Origin: Pyronema omphalodes
Taxonomy: Eukaryota > Ascomycota > Pezizomycetes > Pezizales > Pyronemataceae
Length of the DNA stretch: 64,000 bases
NCBI GenBank assembly: GCA_024516155.1
Contig: JAJJXM010000006.1
Coordinates: forward strand, 930,001-994,000
Direction of reading: 5' to 3'
The translations under genes and the position numbers were made by a program. Shown here in pieces: positions 22,260 to 33,314 of this stretch. Position 1 is the first letter of the stretch; every line of letters starts with the position of its first letter. The notes below the pieces were generated by a model. It saw nothing but the letters and a program-made list of their open reading frames with translations, was not told the DNA's origin and ran no database searches.

Positions 22260-22424
22260 ATGTCCAGCTTATCTTCCTTCGATGAGTTACGAGAACGTAT
22301 GGACTCCATGGACTCCATGAGGGGGATGCGTCGTCGCTCAGCGTCGCTCAGGGAAAACCCAACGATCGACCGGATAATCGCGGCAGGATTCAACAAGCGA
22401 ACGGGGGATCTCCGTTCGGCATGA
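22260..22424 (+). CDS. Small charged ORF, 54 residues (candidate gene or exon)
   Basis: ATG at 22260 to TGA at 22422-22424. The product starts MSSLSSFDELRERMDSMDSM and ends TIDRIIAAGFNKRTGDLRSA. It is strongly helical, Arg/Asp/Ser-rich and looks like real protein rather than shadow sequence. Two short internal duplications (GGACTCCAT twice, CGTCGCTCAG twice) are present. It could be a small gene or one exon of a larger gene that continues toward the ORF at 22575. No family recognised. Confidence 0.35.
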   Translation: MSSLSSFDELRERMDSMDSMRGMRRRSASLRENPTIDRIIAAGFNKRTGDLRSA

Positions 22425-22574
22425 TAAAAATACAAGGACCTTTTGCGGAGGCTTTTGATACGCCCTATCTCATGGGTTCACTTGGTTCCCTGACGTTCCC
22501 TGAGGTTCGCCGGATTTGGATTAGCGTTGATTCATACATATAAATGTTTTTGGAAGGATAAAGAATCGATACAT

Positions 22575-23150
22575 ATGGCATACATAAAAAAGCTGACATG
22601 GCTCATTATGATAACCGTTGACTTGACTTTGTGTCTTTGTCGCGCCGGTGAATACACCGAAGCGGGGCCATCAGCCACGGGGTCACAGAAACCACTTCAA
22701 CAATCTCTCGCACGGTACCTTCCTTTCCTCTTGCCCGGTGATATCAACTCTTTCCGGAGAATTGAAACGAGGGGTTTTATGCTCATAAACTCAGATAGAG
22801 CTTCCCTGACAACTTTAGCTTTGAAGCTGAACTTATCTGATATGTATGTCTGTGCTGCAGATGCGATGGATTCGTACGCTGGGTGTGTTGGTGGATTCTG
22901 CAGCCTCGGTGATAGGCCTGGGCCTTGTGGATCCCATTGTCAGGGTCGATTAATATGTTTCCTATCTGCATCACTGAACCCCGACCGAGGTCTCAGCAAA
23001 GGGGAAATGGAAGGACGGTATTCCGAGTTCATATCACCAGGTTTCTTCCTGCAGGAAATGCCCATAACGACCGACCAGGGAGAAGGTGCGTTCAAGATAA
23101 ATAGGGTCTGTTGTTTTGCCGAATCGTCGCTTCTGGTAAGACGATTTTGA
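22575..23150 (+). CDS. Candidate secreted cysteine-containing protein (uncertain)
   Basis: 191 codons from ATG. The N-terminus MAYIKKLTWLIMITVDLTL has a basic start and a hydrophobic core, with a plausible cleavage site after LCRA, so it resembles a signal peptide. The rest has about eight cysteines, including SYAGCVGGFCSL and GPCGSHCQG, but no known domain. The frame is long for a chance ORF in this AT-rich region, although a random ORF cannot be excluded. If real it would be a lineage-specific secreted protein. Confidence 0.3.
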   Translation: MAYIKKLTWLIMITVDLTLCLCRAGEYTEAGPSATGSQKPLQQSLARYLPFLLPGDINSFRRIETRGFMLINSDRASLTTLALKLNLSDMYVCAADAMDSYAGCVGGFCSLGDRPGPCGSHCQGRLICFLSASLNPDRGLSKGEMEGRYSEFISPGFFLQEMPITTDQGEGAFKINRVCCFAESSLLVRRF

Positions 23151-23842
23151 TTGGCTGTATGCAGACAAATGCCAAAGGGTTTATCAACCATTGTGCGGCC
23201 GTTGAGGAATGAATCCTAAAATACACACAGATATGTAAGCTCACGAATTACTCAGTGAATGCGGTTATGATCGAAATAATTGCTCACCAATAACTATATG
23301 TGAGCCTTATTCACCGTCTCTGGCCATGATCTACAGTGGGGAAGAAGGCACTTCGTTGGTAATTATTCGTCGACGGAGAGAGCTCTTTCCCCTTCGTTTG
23401 AAGGAAAACGATTTCGGGGTATATGCCTCCGTAATAAAACATCCCGAAGATAAATTTTGAAGGATCTACCGACCGGTAGTTTCTGGTGCGACGAGGGGTG
23501 TTGAGAATATATCCATGACGAGTGATATACAATGCATATGTACTTTATATGCCCGCTCCCGCGTTCCCGCACATCTGTATATGCACTCAACATTCCATCT
23601 GGCACAAAGCCACGATAGTGAAAAAGTAGATTCTTGGAAGGTACCAAAGATGCGACTATATATTTCAGATATTTCCTTTCGCTTAGATTCTTTTGGCAGT
23701 AGTTAGACGCGCATTGCAGAAGCTACACCGTGAATATGCTGGACTCAAATTCACCGGTTGTCTTGGTAGTGATTCAAATCACACCGTTATTTTTTTTCTG
23801 CCTCATATGATATCGTGCGCGTGTACAGGTTACGCGCTGGGC

Positions 23843-23858
23843 GGGGGGGGGGGGGGGG
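23843..23858. repeat. G16 homopolymer
   Basis: Uninterrupted run of 16 G between a GCGC stretch and CAGAATTT. It could form a G-quadruplex; homopolymer length may also be inexact in the assembly. Confidence 0.8.
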
Positions 23859-26800
23859 CAGAATTTTGAAACTGCGAGACCCTGTGGTCAGGCAGGGGTT
23901 GGGATCATGTTTTCTGACTTGATTCCGATCCGAATGCAGGCACGATTGCCATGTGAGAGTTTTGAGTCGAGAGAACATGATCAGATTGTAGCCGATCTGT
24001 AACTTCTACCTCATATATCTCTGTGTTGCCTTGTGTATCGGATAATTAGTCGGGCCATGATTAATTTCGACGAGACGATATGTTACGGCGGCCTAAAACA
24101 TAAAGGGATCGGATATCCAATTGTCCGCCTCCGCTTGTTAATATCTTCTGAACAGACGCTTTAAGAATGTAGTTATATATGCGCATGCGCTTGGTATTTC
24201 CTCTTCTCTTCGTGGCAAACTGTGAACAGAACCCCTCGTGGCCGAGTAAAACTCCTCCGATAGATATTCAAAATCCATACTCACCGGATGGGTAAATCAA
24301 AAATGCCGTATCAGTTGGCTCCTCCATTATTAACCCATGGACTGCTGATCCGTAGCACGAATGAGGAGGTTGATACCGTCACCGATCAGCTACTTTCCGT
24401 TGCCGTTGTTGTGAGCTCTTTTCGCCCCATCCATCCCGGATAGAACTTTCCGGAGGTTGTATCCGGAGCCTAGAGGTTCAGATGTCGCCGAGGATAAAAA
24501 AAGTGCAGGTGTACTGTTGGCACGGTACGAAGAAGGTTGCCGGGTTACGGATGATAGCAGATGTTGAAGTATAAGGCTATGAGGGGACATGCGTGAGTTT
24601 TTTTGACTGTAGGGCAGATGAGAGAATGGTTTACATCAGTTTGCAGGAGGCGAGATACACAAAACATCAAACGAAGCCCAACTAAGGGCAAATTCAAGGG
24701 CTGCCAAAGAACTCTTACCCTAGCTAAATTACCTACCGAAACCTATGGTGGTACATGCAAGCTAATACCCTTGAATTGATGTTTCCAAATTTATCATGCC
24801 GAAAATCTCCAACTAACCCCTGGCTACTTTACCCGAAAGTTCGCAAATTTCTGCAGATGATGATCGGCACTGCAGAAGACGAAACTTCCAAGTTGTACGC
24901 CATCTCTTCTCTCGCCGGTCATCAGTTTTCGGAACATTTTTCGATGTGGTGGTTGTGATGATAGTTTGTTTTCTGTAGTTGGGGTTGGTGAACATTAACC
25001 AGCAAAATATGCGGGATGTATATGCAACCCTGCCTCCTCCCTCACAGCGTTCATCAGATGCCCGTTGCGTCAAAGCCGTTGGATGATGGACTGCATTTTG
25101 CAGATAAAAAATGTACCCTAAGCTTTTAACGTAGTCACGTCTTTCCAATTACTAGGTACATATAACCCATTAATTTTAAAGTCTGATCTCCAGCTTTCCC
25201 TTTCCTGTGGGTTTCTGCCAACTTTTTTTCTAATATCCGTGTTCATGACATGTGTAGTTCAAACACACCCATCCACAACATCTCCATGCGTTGTCTCAGT
25301 TCCTCGGAGAATCCCTATGCACACTCTCCCTCCCCCACCTCATCCCGCAAGCCGCAAGCCACACCGCCTTTTGGCGCGTCATAACCGTCGATCTTCAAAT
25401 ATTCCGCCACATGCAAAGAAGAGGCGGAGGAGGAAGCGGTAATTGGAAGAAAATTCCAAGGGGGATCTCAAATATTTTGCTTTTTGACAGCAACGGTACG
25501 ACGTTAGTAGTCTTTCTGTCGAGTGTGACGAGCATAGTAGTACAGCTAAAAGCTTGACGGAATCTAATGAATCCATAGAAATACCTGTCAAACTTCAATT
25601 GAATGGCACACCAAAGCAAAAAAAAAACAAAATCAAAAAGCACAAAATCCACAAAATCCACAAAACCCATGAAAAAAACTCGAGCTGAGTTACATATGTG
25701 CATACCGTGGGGTTTGGTTTGGGTAGATCCTAGGATCACAAGACTTTTTATGACAGCAACCCCTAGTTTACAGCGACGATCATTCACCAGGGTAAATTAT
25801 GAACTAATCTCTGAACAGGAAAAGACATTCATTGACGGCCATTTAGTTTTACACTAGTCCCATGATATGCTAGCTGAGAAACGGTTAGAGTTTCTTCTTG
25901 GTAACCTTTAGCTAGCTGACTGAGTGTTAGAAGTTTTTGATATCCTTTAGCGGCATTTTGTAAACTTTGAGATAGCCTTTAACGGTCTTAGGAAAATGAT
26001 ATGCCTGGTTCAACTTCCTGTATAAGCATGAATACGCTTCTCTTCATCCTTCGTTCTCTTCATGCTTCAGAAACTCGTGCCGAATTAAGTCCCTCTTCCC
26101 TCGTCTCTTGAGCTAATGGCACTCCCGGATCGTAAGACAGACTTCAGATATGTACCGATATAGCAATTTGCCGGGTATCGATTAGATATATCTTCGGACG
26201 ATAAATCCTGGCCTATCATGTATTTACCGGAAGTAGCGTATCATTTTCTACCCCTGGCTAAGGGTGACCCTACTATCGCTGTGACGAAATTGGTCCTGGG
26301 AACGGTTGGGGAGAATTATGTTGCCGATATTTAGGAAAGAAGTTAGACATTGCCGAAGACAGCGGATAAGGCGTCGAGAAGACACCGAGAAGGTCACGAG
26401 GCGTCAAACAGAGGGGGAAAAAAGAAGCCTTGATAGTTGACACAATGACACCTCTCTTATTTTCCACCTTTACGATCTTGATTCATCAAAGACAAGACTA
26501 ATTTATGTGTTACATATATAACACACAGCTGCAAAACCAACACCTACTGCAGCAGCCATTTATTTTTTCTTTCATTTTCCTTTATTTTCTTTTTCTTATT
26601 TTTTATTAACCGGGCTCGGGGCACTTTGTATCGATTTTGACTCAGTTGATTCAGGGAGCATCAAATCAAGGAGTAAAAAACTGCTTCCACTTCCATGGAT
26701 ATTTGAACATGGGAGGCGTGTAGGACTGAGTTACAGCGTGGGATAGGTGGTGGTGGGTAGGTGGTACATAGGGGAAAATAGTAGGGGTTCAGTTTTCAAC

Positions 26801-29619
26801 CCTGGTAATGATGTCAATCCCTTCCGTTTCCACAGTTAGAATCCCCACAGGAAAGACGGAAGCCAGTCGATAGATGGAATTCTATGTTGTTCCTATCTCT
26901 CTTAGTATCCGCATGTCTTATTTTATTCCTATCTTGACAGATCATCCAGTCTACAGCAATTTCGTGGTAGAGTCTCAGTTGTTCATAAAAGCTTAACAAA
27001 CAGTCAAGAAGCAGAGGAGGTTACTTTAGAGAACATACATACATAATACATACAGTATGTATCAGACACCGACATGGTAGGCAGCCAAAGTGCAAAAGTG
27101 AAAAAAAAAAGACCAGAAAAAAGGTAGATGGTAGATGGTAAGTATCTCCAATGATATCATCCGTATCATCCAGTCCCTGGTGCTGGTATCCTTTTGGGAG
27201 GGCTCTTCATACACGCGTTAAGCAGATCGATAGACGTCACGGATGAAACATCCGTTGGCCGGCACCCTGCGTTGGTGAGCCTGCGTTGTGTTGACCCTGT
27301 ATCTGCGAGTACATATCTGGAGTTAGGCTGAGCAGCTAGGGAGCTGAGGGAGCCAGGGGAGCCCTGAGACGGTAAGCTCCACCTGGGAAAGCCCTGGGAG
27401 CCCGAGAAAGTGTGGGAGTGTGGGAGTAGTGCAGGGAGTGCAGGGAGTGCCGATCGCTGGTCGCTTCAAACGCGAGCTAGCTCGCATAAGTCAGACGAGA
27501 CGAGATCAACAAACGCGTATCAGTCATTTTGGAATCCATGAACAAAACCATGTCTCTTTTCTATTATTTAGTTCGTTCGGGAAATTCCGCGGCTGCTATT
27601 GCTAAAATGTAAGTGTGCATTGAACTTAAGAAATTGTAGCTAGCTGAGAAGAGTAATTATAACATGAAAAGGTAATGTCTAATGTGCCTTAAGGAGTATG
27701 GTATATATGTAGGAGTCTTGAAAATCAGGGAAGGGATCAATCACAATACGCCTTGTACTATGGCGCACCATATACAATTTACCCACAGCAACAGTACAAC
27801 CATAACTTCAGAGGGTTTGAGAAGAGGTGAAGAATTAGGAGCCTTGTTATAAACAATTTGGACCATACTCATCGAAAAATATTTGATGATTCATGGAAGA
27901 CATGTTCTTGGAATATCTCGTTTTCTGTGAAAAAAAGTCAAGTACAGTGATATAATTGAGCGCCGGATTTACCCTTCTGCCCAAGCACTACACAACTAGC
28001 GTAACAAGACTAAGGGCTAAACAAATACTCAATTGATATATATCACAAAACTTCAACTCGGGAATAAGAGGAGTTACCAGCAATTTGGTACACTAAGAAG
28101 AACCAGTTACAGAAATCTGGTAGCTGGTATCTATCTAGAGAATAGCCAAAACGGCGGTCTGTGATTATTCTGGTATTGCGTGAACGTGGTGGGAAGTGGA
28201 TCCAGAAACCCCTCTCCGAGAGCCGACCGCGGTACCCGGCGGCTTTTAACAAGCTCTTGGCTTGGGATTCCATTAGGGAGGTTCTGCAATGAAGCATGTT
28301 CTTCTTTAGTATTTGCAGGGGGGGCAGTTGCAGTGTTGCACACTTAATGCATGTGCAATAATTAAGTGAGGTTTTGCATTCCAGTGACATTTGTCGAATT
28401 GCCATCACAAGAAAGATTTACAACCTTTCAGCTTTCATTTTCATACTAAATTTTGGTGTTTGTGAGATAACTATACATCGAGAAAATACGGTGAAGCATG
28501 GTTGCAGAGCATCTAATGACATCATTCCATTCTTTATTTACATCGAAGCACGTTCTACTTTTTGTGCTTCCTCTTTTGCTTCCGTTAGCTTCGACTCCAT
28601 GGTGTGCACCATGACGGTTCTGGTTTGGCGGCGTTGAGATGTTGCTGTGACAACGGCCCAAAGGAAGAACGTGCCTCATTGTAAAACCTCCCTATTAAGC
28701 ATCCCAATTGACACCGGGAGTGAAGAGCAAAATTGTAGCAAGCGTGCTTCGGCATCCTCACGGTGTCAAGTATATCGCTCGCCGGTCATGGATTCGGCAG
28801 GACCCCTCTATAGCTAGGAACTGGAAACGGCAACCTGGACGATGCAAAGCCAACGAAGCGAAAGGGAACCAAGCTGAAAGGTCCAAGAAGCGAATAGACA
28901 CCAGGCGAAAGCCGCCAGAGGCGCTGATCATCGCGCTGCTAAACAATGCTGGGACGACACAGCGACGACAAGCAACGGCGAAGGACACCAGAAGTGGTAA
29001 CCATCGTGAAGCCTCGCACAGCTCACGATGTAACAATGAGACAAAGTCTAAGCTTTACAATGAGAAAAAAAAAACATCAACATCAACCATCGCCGATCAT
29101 GAAATCATGACAGTTGAACCCTTCCATCAACGGAGGAAATTTCATGTCCATCACAATCTCGATCATCTGGTCCATCCCGTCCATCCTGTTCATCTTTTAT
29201 TCTCGAAGCAAAGCGAGGACGAAGCGAAGAAGAAGATGAAAACAATTCCACCCGATCCCCACTTCTGGAAACAACAACAGCAAAAAGAAAACCCCTCCCC
29301 CAAATCCCATCATAACCGTCGGTCTGTGCACATCTATAGTCTTTGCTATACTAAAGTATCGACAATGGTAAATCCCACGGACAATCATCGGAAAAGCCTT
29401 TACCCAGTAATAAGTATATGCGGACCATACACCGCACCTACCACCTACCACCCCCATGCTTGCCTCATTATGAATTATCCATCTTAACCATAAGACATTT
29501 TTCCATCGCCGATAGCGTAGGTAGGTAGGTGCCTTACCTTACCCCCTACGTCTACAGTACATTTTGATTCCATGGTTTCATTCCGTGGTTTCATGGATGT
29601 ATGTACGTATGTATGAATA

Positions 29620-29687
29620 GATGTATGTATGTATGTATGTATGTATGTATGTATGTATGTATGTATGTATGTATGTATGTATGTATG
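29620..29687. repeat. (ATGT)n microsatellite, about 17 units
   Basis: Near-perfect tetranucleotide array of ATGT, preceded by an imperfect copy (29597-29619). Not coding, although it creates an apparent Met-Tyr-Val-Cys repeat frame. Confidence 0.95.
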
Positions 29688-31535
29688 ATTATGATGTCTA
29701 CAGCTTCTGCTGTTTCTACCGGCGATGATGCTTATGATGATGAACACTCGCAGTCTCAGCTTCTTCCTTCCTTCCTCCCCAAAGCTCCCACGACGATCCT
29801 TCCACTAAGCACAGTAACAAACCCCAAATAACTCCCACTAACTCCAACTAATCCCCTTCCACCCAAACCAACTCAAAAACTAACTCAACACACCCTAGTA
29901 CAAATCCACAAGTGACAACCCCTCGGGTTCTATCACATCTTTTCACATCTTTCATCTTTTTTCATAATTCTCGAAGATGCTGGATAGGTACATACATACG
30001 CCTAGAGACAAGGGTAACAGACACCCTTCAAACTGCGCTTAGTTTATCCATGCTGGCACGAGTACGCCACGGTCATCTCCTAGAGGAGCTAAAAATCAAG
30101 GAATATTTACCGGGTTTGTTAATGGCATAGTATAGTAGATGGTATAGTGTAATAGTGCTTTATGATGGGTTGGTAAGGATAGGGATGGGGATGGGTTGTT
30201 GATGCTAAGGATGGTTTGCTAAAGACAGGATGGGATAGCAAGCGGATACCATGGGGAACTGATGTTTGAGACTATGATACTCTGAGACTGTGAGGATTTT
30301 ACATACCTATGGCATATGCACCATACATCCATCATGGAGGAAGAAATTGAGATGCGTTTTTATCAGCGATATTGCATTCAACAAATAGATGAATCGAAAT
30401 AAAATCTATCGAACCGTGAAATTCTATACAGCAAGAAAATTACAAAAAAAAAAAACTTCACACAAAGCAACTGCAGAAAAAAAATCCAATCCCCTCAACA
30501 TAAACAAAAATCCCACTTCCACATACACTCCAATCCATCGTGAAGAAGCGCGCGGGTCATGTTATAATTTAGGCTGAAAGGGGGTTTGAAAATGTTTCCT
30601 ATCAGTCTGCCGGTTTGACAGTTTGGCAGCTTCCGAAAGTAAGTTAGGTACTATAGTCGTTGGGTTGAGTTGAGTTAATTCATGGAAGAGGGGGGGTTTT
30701 GTGTTGAGGGATGGGGATGAGTTTTTGCTGTGAGGGCGGTTTCTGTGGGTAATGTGTGTACAGGCAATGTGTGTTATATGTGTAATGTGGGGTTTCTGGG
30801 GTTTGTCTGGCGGATCGAATTCCGCGATGGATAACAGCGTAGCATAGCATAGCATGGCAACGACGACTTGTATGTAGTCCACTCCAACATCAATGAGTTC
30901 AGCTTCTTTTAAAATTCAAGAAATTTCACTCCATTCCGCAGTGCAAAAGTATCTTTCGCATTATATGTGGTAGATAAGGTTGATGCAAGCGGTTTCACAA
31001 GAAACAAAGGGAACCAACGGTAACAACTATCAAAAGCCATCGATGTATTGTAATCCAATTTCCATATCCTCGAATCGAGCACAACATAGATAGATAGATA
31101 ATATAATATAATACATCAGACATTTGAATCGTTATCAAAAAAAGAATTATCAGTGCACTTCCACACACAGCCGCCCCCACCATCCCCGGTGACAAAAGGA
31201 AAGGGAAAACAAAAATTTAACAAGAAAAAAAAAGAGAACGCCAATCCCCATGCTCCCAACCACCGATAGGACCCCAAAAAACAAAGAAGAAAGCCGTCCC
31301 AAAATATATTGCTTCAGAAAAAGAGAAAAACAGGCGGAAGAGATAAGGAAAAGGTAAAAACAAATTACAGTAAGGAAAGTCGTAAAAGCATTCAAAAATT
31401 GACGGAAATTAGCTAGCTAGATAACGCCGATGGAAATAAATGGAGTTATTAGATAGGCGCATATGTGAAAAATATTATCCAAGGAGTGTAAAGAAGTCCA
31501 AGAAATAGTTTGAAGAGTGTATTCGGCTCCTCTTC

Positions 31536-33314
31536 TTAGCGACGATGTTCCTTCGCCGCTGCTGCTGCTAATGCGTCCAATCCCGCTGAATCTCTCCTCT
31601 CCAATCTAGGTTCCATCGGCGCAATTTTCTGCTGCTGTGTATCCGGCTGGGGATGTACCAAAAACAGATTGCTGGCATCATCCTGGGTGGCGAAAGGGTT
31701 TTTGAAGTCCGAAATTGACCTTCTAAGAGGCAGGACATCAGAGCGCTCGTGGAAATTGCGGGGCTCAGTGTAGCTATGAGATCTGTTGAATCTCGGATCG
31801 TTGAAGGCTTGTAGGTGGCCATTCTGGGAATGAGGAGAGTTGGGAACAGGCTCAGTGTAGGCTGGGGATAGTGCACTGTGAATATACAGTCTTTGAGACA
31901 CTGGAGAGTGTGGGATTGATTCGGCGTAAGAATAGGCGCGATCATACCCAGGGTGGGGGGTATGTGGGCTGTGAGGTGCGCTCGAGGTGTAGGAATAGGT
32001 TCTGTTGAAGCGGTGATCGTCATGGTGAGCAGAGTGGGTGTAGGAGGGCCATGGAGATCCAAAGGACTCAAAGTGGCTCTGATTCTCGTTGGAGGGGGTT
32101 GCAGCAGCGGAACGGTACTGGAGCTGTTGCTGGTATTGCTGTTGTTCAGCGTGTTGGGGGTGTTCAGGGTGCTCAGTTTCCTCGAATTCATCTACCATAT
32201 GCTGGTTTTCATGATCACTCTCGGTTTCCGTTTCCTGGAGTTCAAAGGGTAATTTTCCAATTTTCAAAGCCCGACGAGTTTCCTGGGCTCGTTTGAGGAG
32301 ATCAGGCTTGACGGGGCTTGGATCATGCTCGGGGCGAGGATATTGCGGGTCGTAGGCAATGGTGGAGATGACACTGTCTGGAAGCAAAACGCCATTTTCG
32401 TCACGGAGTTGCTCAAAGCTTCTACCGCCTTTGCGCTTGTTTTTATTATTGCCATGCGTGCGGTAGTGTTGCATACAGTTGTCGAGACGTCCAGTTCGGC
32501 TCCCGCAGGAAGGGCATCGCCAGTCTGTTAAGCCAGCGTGGACTCGGCTGTGACGAGCAAGGTGGCCGGAGGTGGTAAAACGCTTCGAGCATGCGTGGCA
32601 ACGATATTTGCGGGGGTTTTTGGTGGGTCTTTCGCCTCTTCGGGGGAATTAGTAAAATTGAAGAGATTGGGAAAATCCATGTGGGACGGACCTGTCACCC
32701 TTTACGGGCATCTGGGCTACGACGAGAACTGGTGATAGTGTGGAATTTGTGGTAGTGGGAGAAAGCTCAAAATCCATTCGCTTATTGACGATGTCCTCAT
32801 CAGTGGAATCGTCGAATTTTGGTTCGTGGAATTGCGGAGGAATTAGGTTATTGGTGTTGAGGTAGGTGGGGCCTTTGTAGAGTATGCTGCTAACGCCAGG
32901 AAGCTGTGCGTTTTCTAGTGGAGTCTGGGGCTCGGACGAATTGTAGTCTCCAGAGGATTGAGTAGTCTGAGAAGTCAAGGACACTGCGGATCCTACAGAA
33001 TCGTTACGGCCGGGCAGGTGAGGACGCCCAGAGTAAATGGACTCGACACTTTTACGGGAAACCTGAGTTCTGTATTGATGGAAGGTAGACATTGCTGCAT
33101 CGAGCTCAGAGCGACCCTCGTGAAAAGTCGGGTAGCCTTGAGCCGTCCAAGAGTAGGGTGTAACAGGAAAGGGCGATTCATGGCGAATAATTGGTGAGGG
33201 CGTTGAGGTTGGTAAAAACTGGTGATAATTCTGCTTGGGGGCTTCATCGACGACGTCGTTGTTGAGAATGGAAGCGCGGCGACCAAGACGGTCTGTCACT
33301 TCAAAAGTTTTCAT
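31536..33314 (-). CDS. C2H2 zinc-finger transcription factor, Nrg1/FlbC-like
   Basis: Predicted nuclear DNA-binding regulator, 571 residues. Exon 1 is 33314-32699 and exon 2 is 32635-31536, with a 63-bp intron (GTGACA donor, CTAAT branch, AG). Splicing joins MPVK to GERPTKNPRKYRC and brings the fingers into frame. Finger 1 is C218-x2-C221-x12-H234-x3-H238, with FTTSGHLARH. Finger 2 is C246-x2-C249-x12-H262-x3-H266, with DNCMQHYRTH. These blocks match yeast Nrg1/Nrg2 and the filamentous-fungal FlbC-type factors (carbon and stress repression, development); orthology is inferred. The second finger is degenerate, with RTGRLDN where family members have a Phe-Ser-Arg core, and the linker HAGLTDW replaces TGEKP. 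The long flanks are Ser/Pro/His-rich low complexity, including repeated SYTE/SPH motifs. The large gene-free flanks would suit long regulatory DNA. Confidence 0.9.

Larger units (their letters stand above)
23151..31535. other. Gene desert, part 2, with simple repeats
   Basis: 8.4 kb with no supported gene. It contains a G16 run (23843-23858), an (ATGT)n array, many A and T homopolymers, and a GA-rich block of short repeats near 27350-27450 (GGGAG/AGCC units). A 259-codon frame at 28708-29487 lacks an early ATG and is repeat-like, so I do not call it. The last few hundred bases are the 3' flank of the C2H2 gene on the minus strand. Confidence 0.45.

Noticed and set aside
28708..29487. 259-codon plus-strand ORF
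   Set aside because: It begins at TTG with no ATG in the first half. Composition is Lys/Arg/His-rich and repeat-like (VHPVHPVH), with homopolymer A runs and no domain. Likely a chance open frame in GC-richer DNA.
31953..32735. Plus-strand ORFs opposite the C2H2 gene
   Set aside because: Shadows of the zinc-finger gene, whose fingers are unmistakable on the minus strand.
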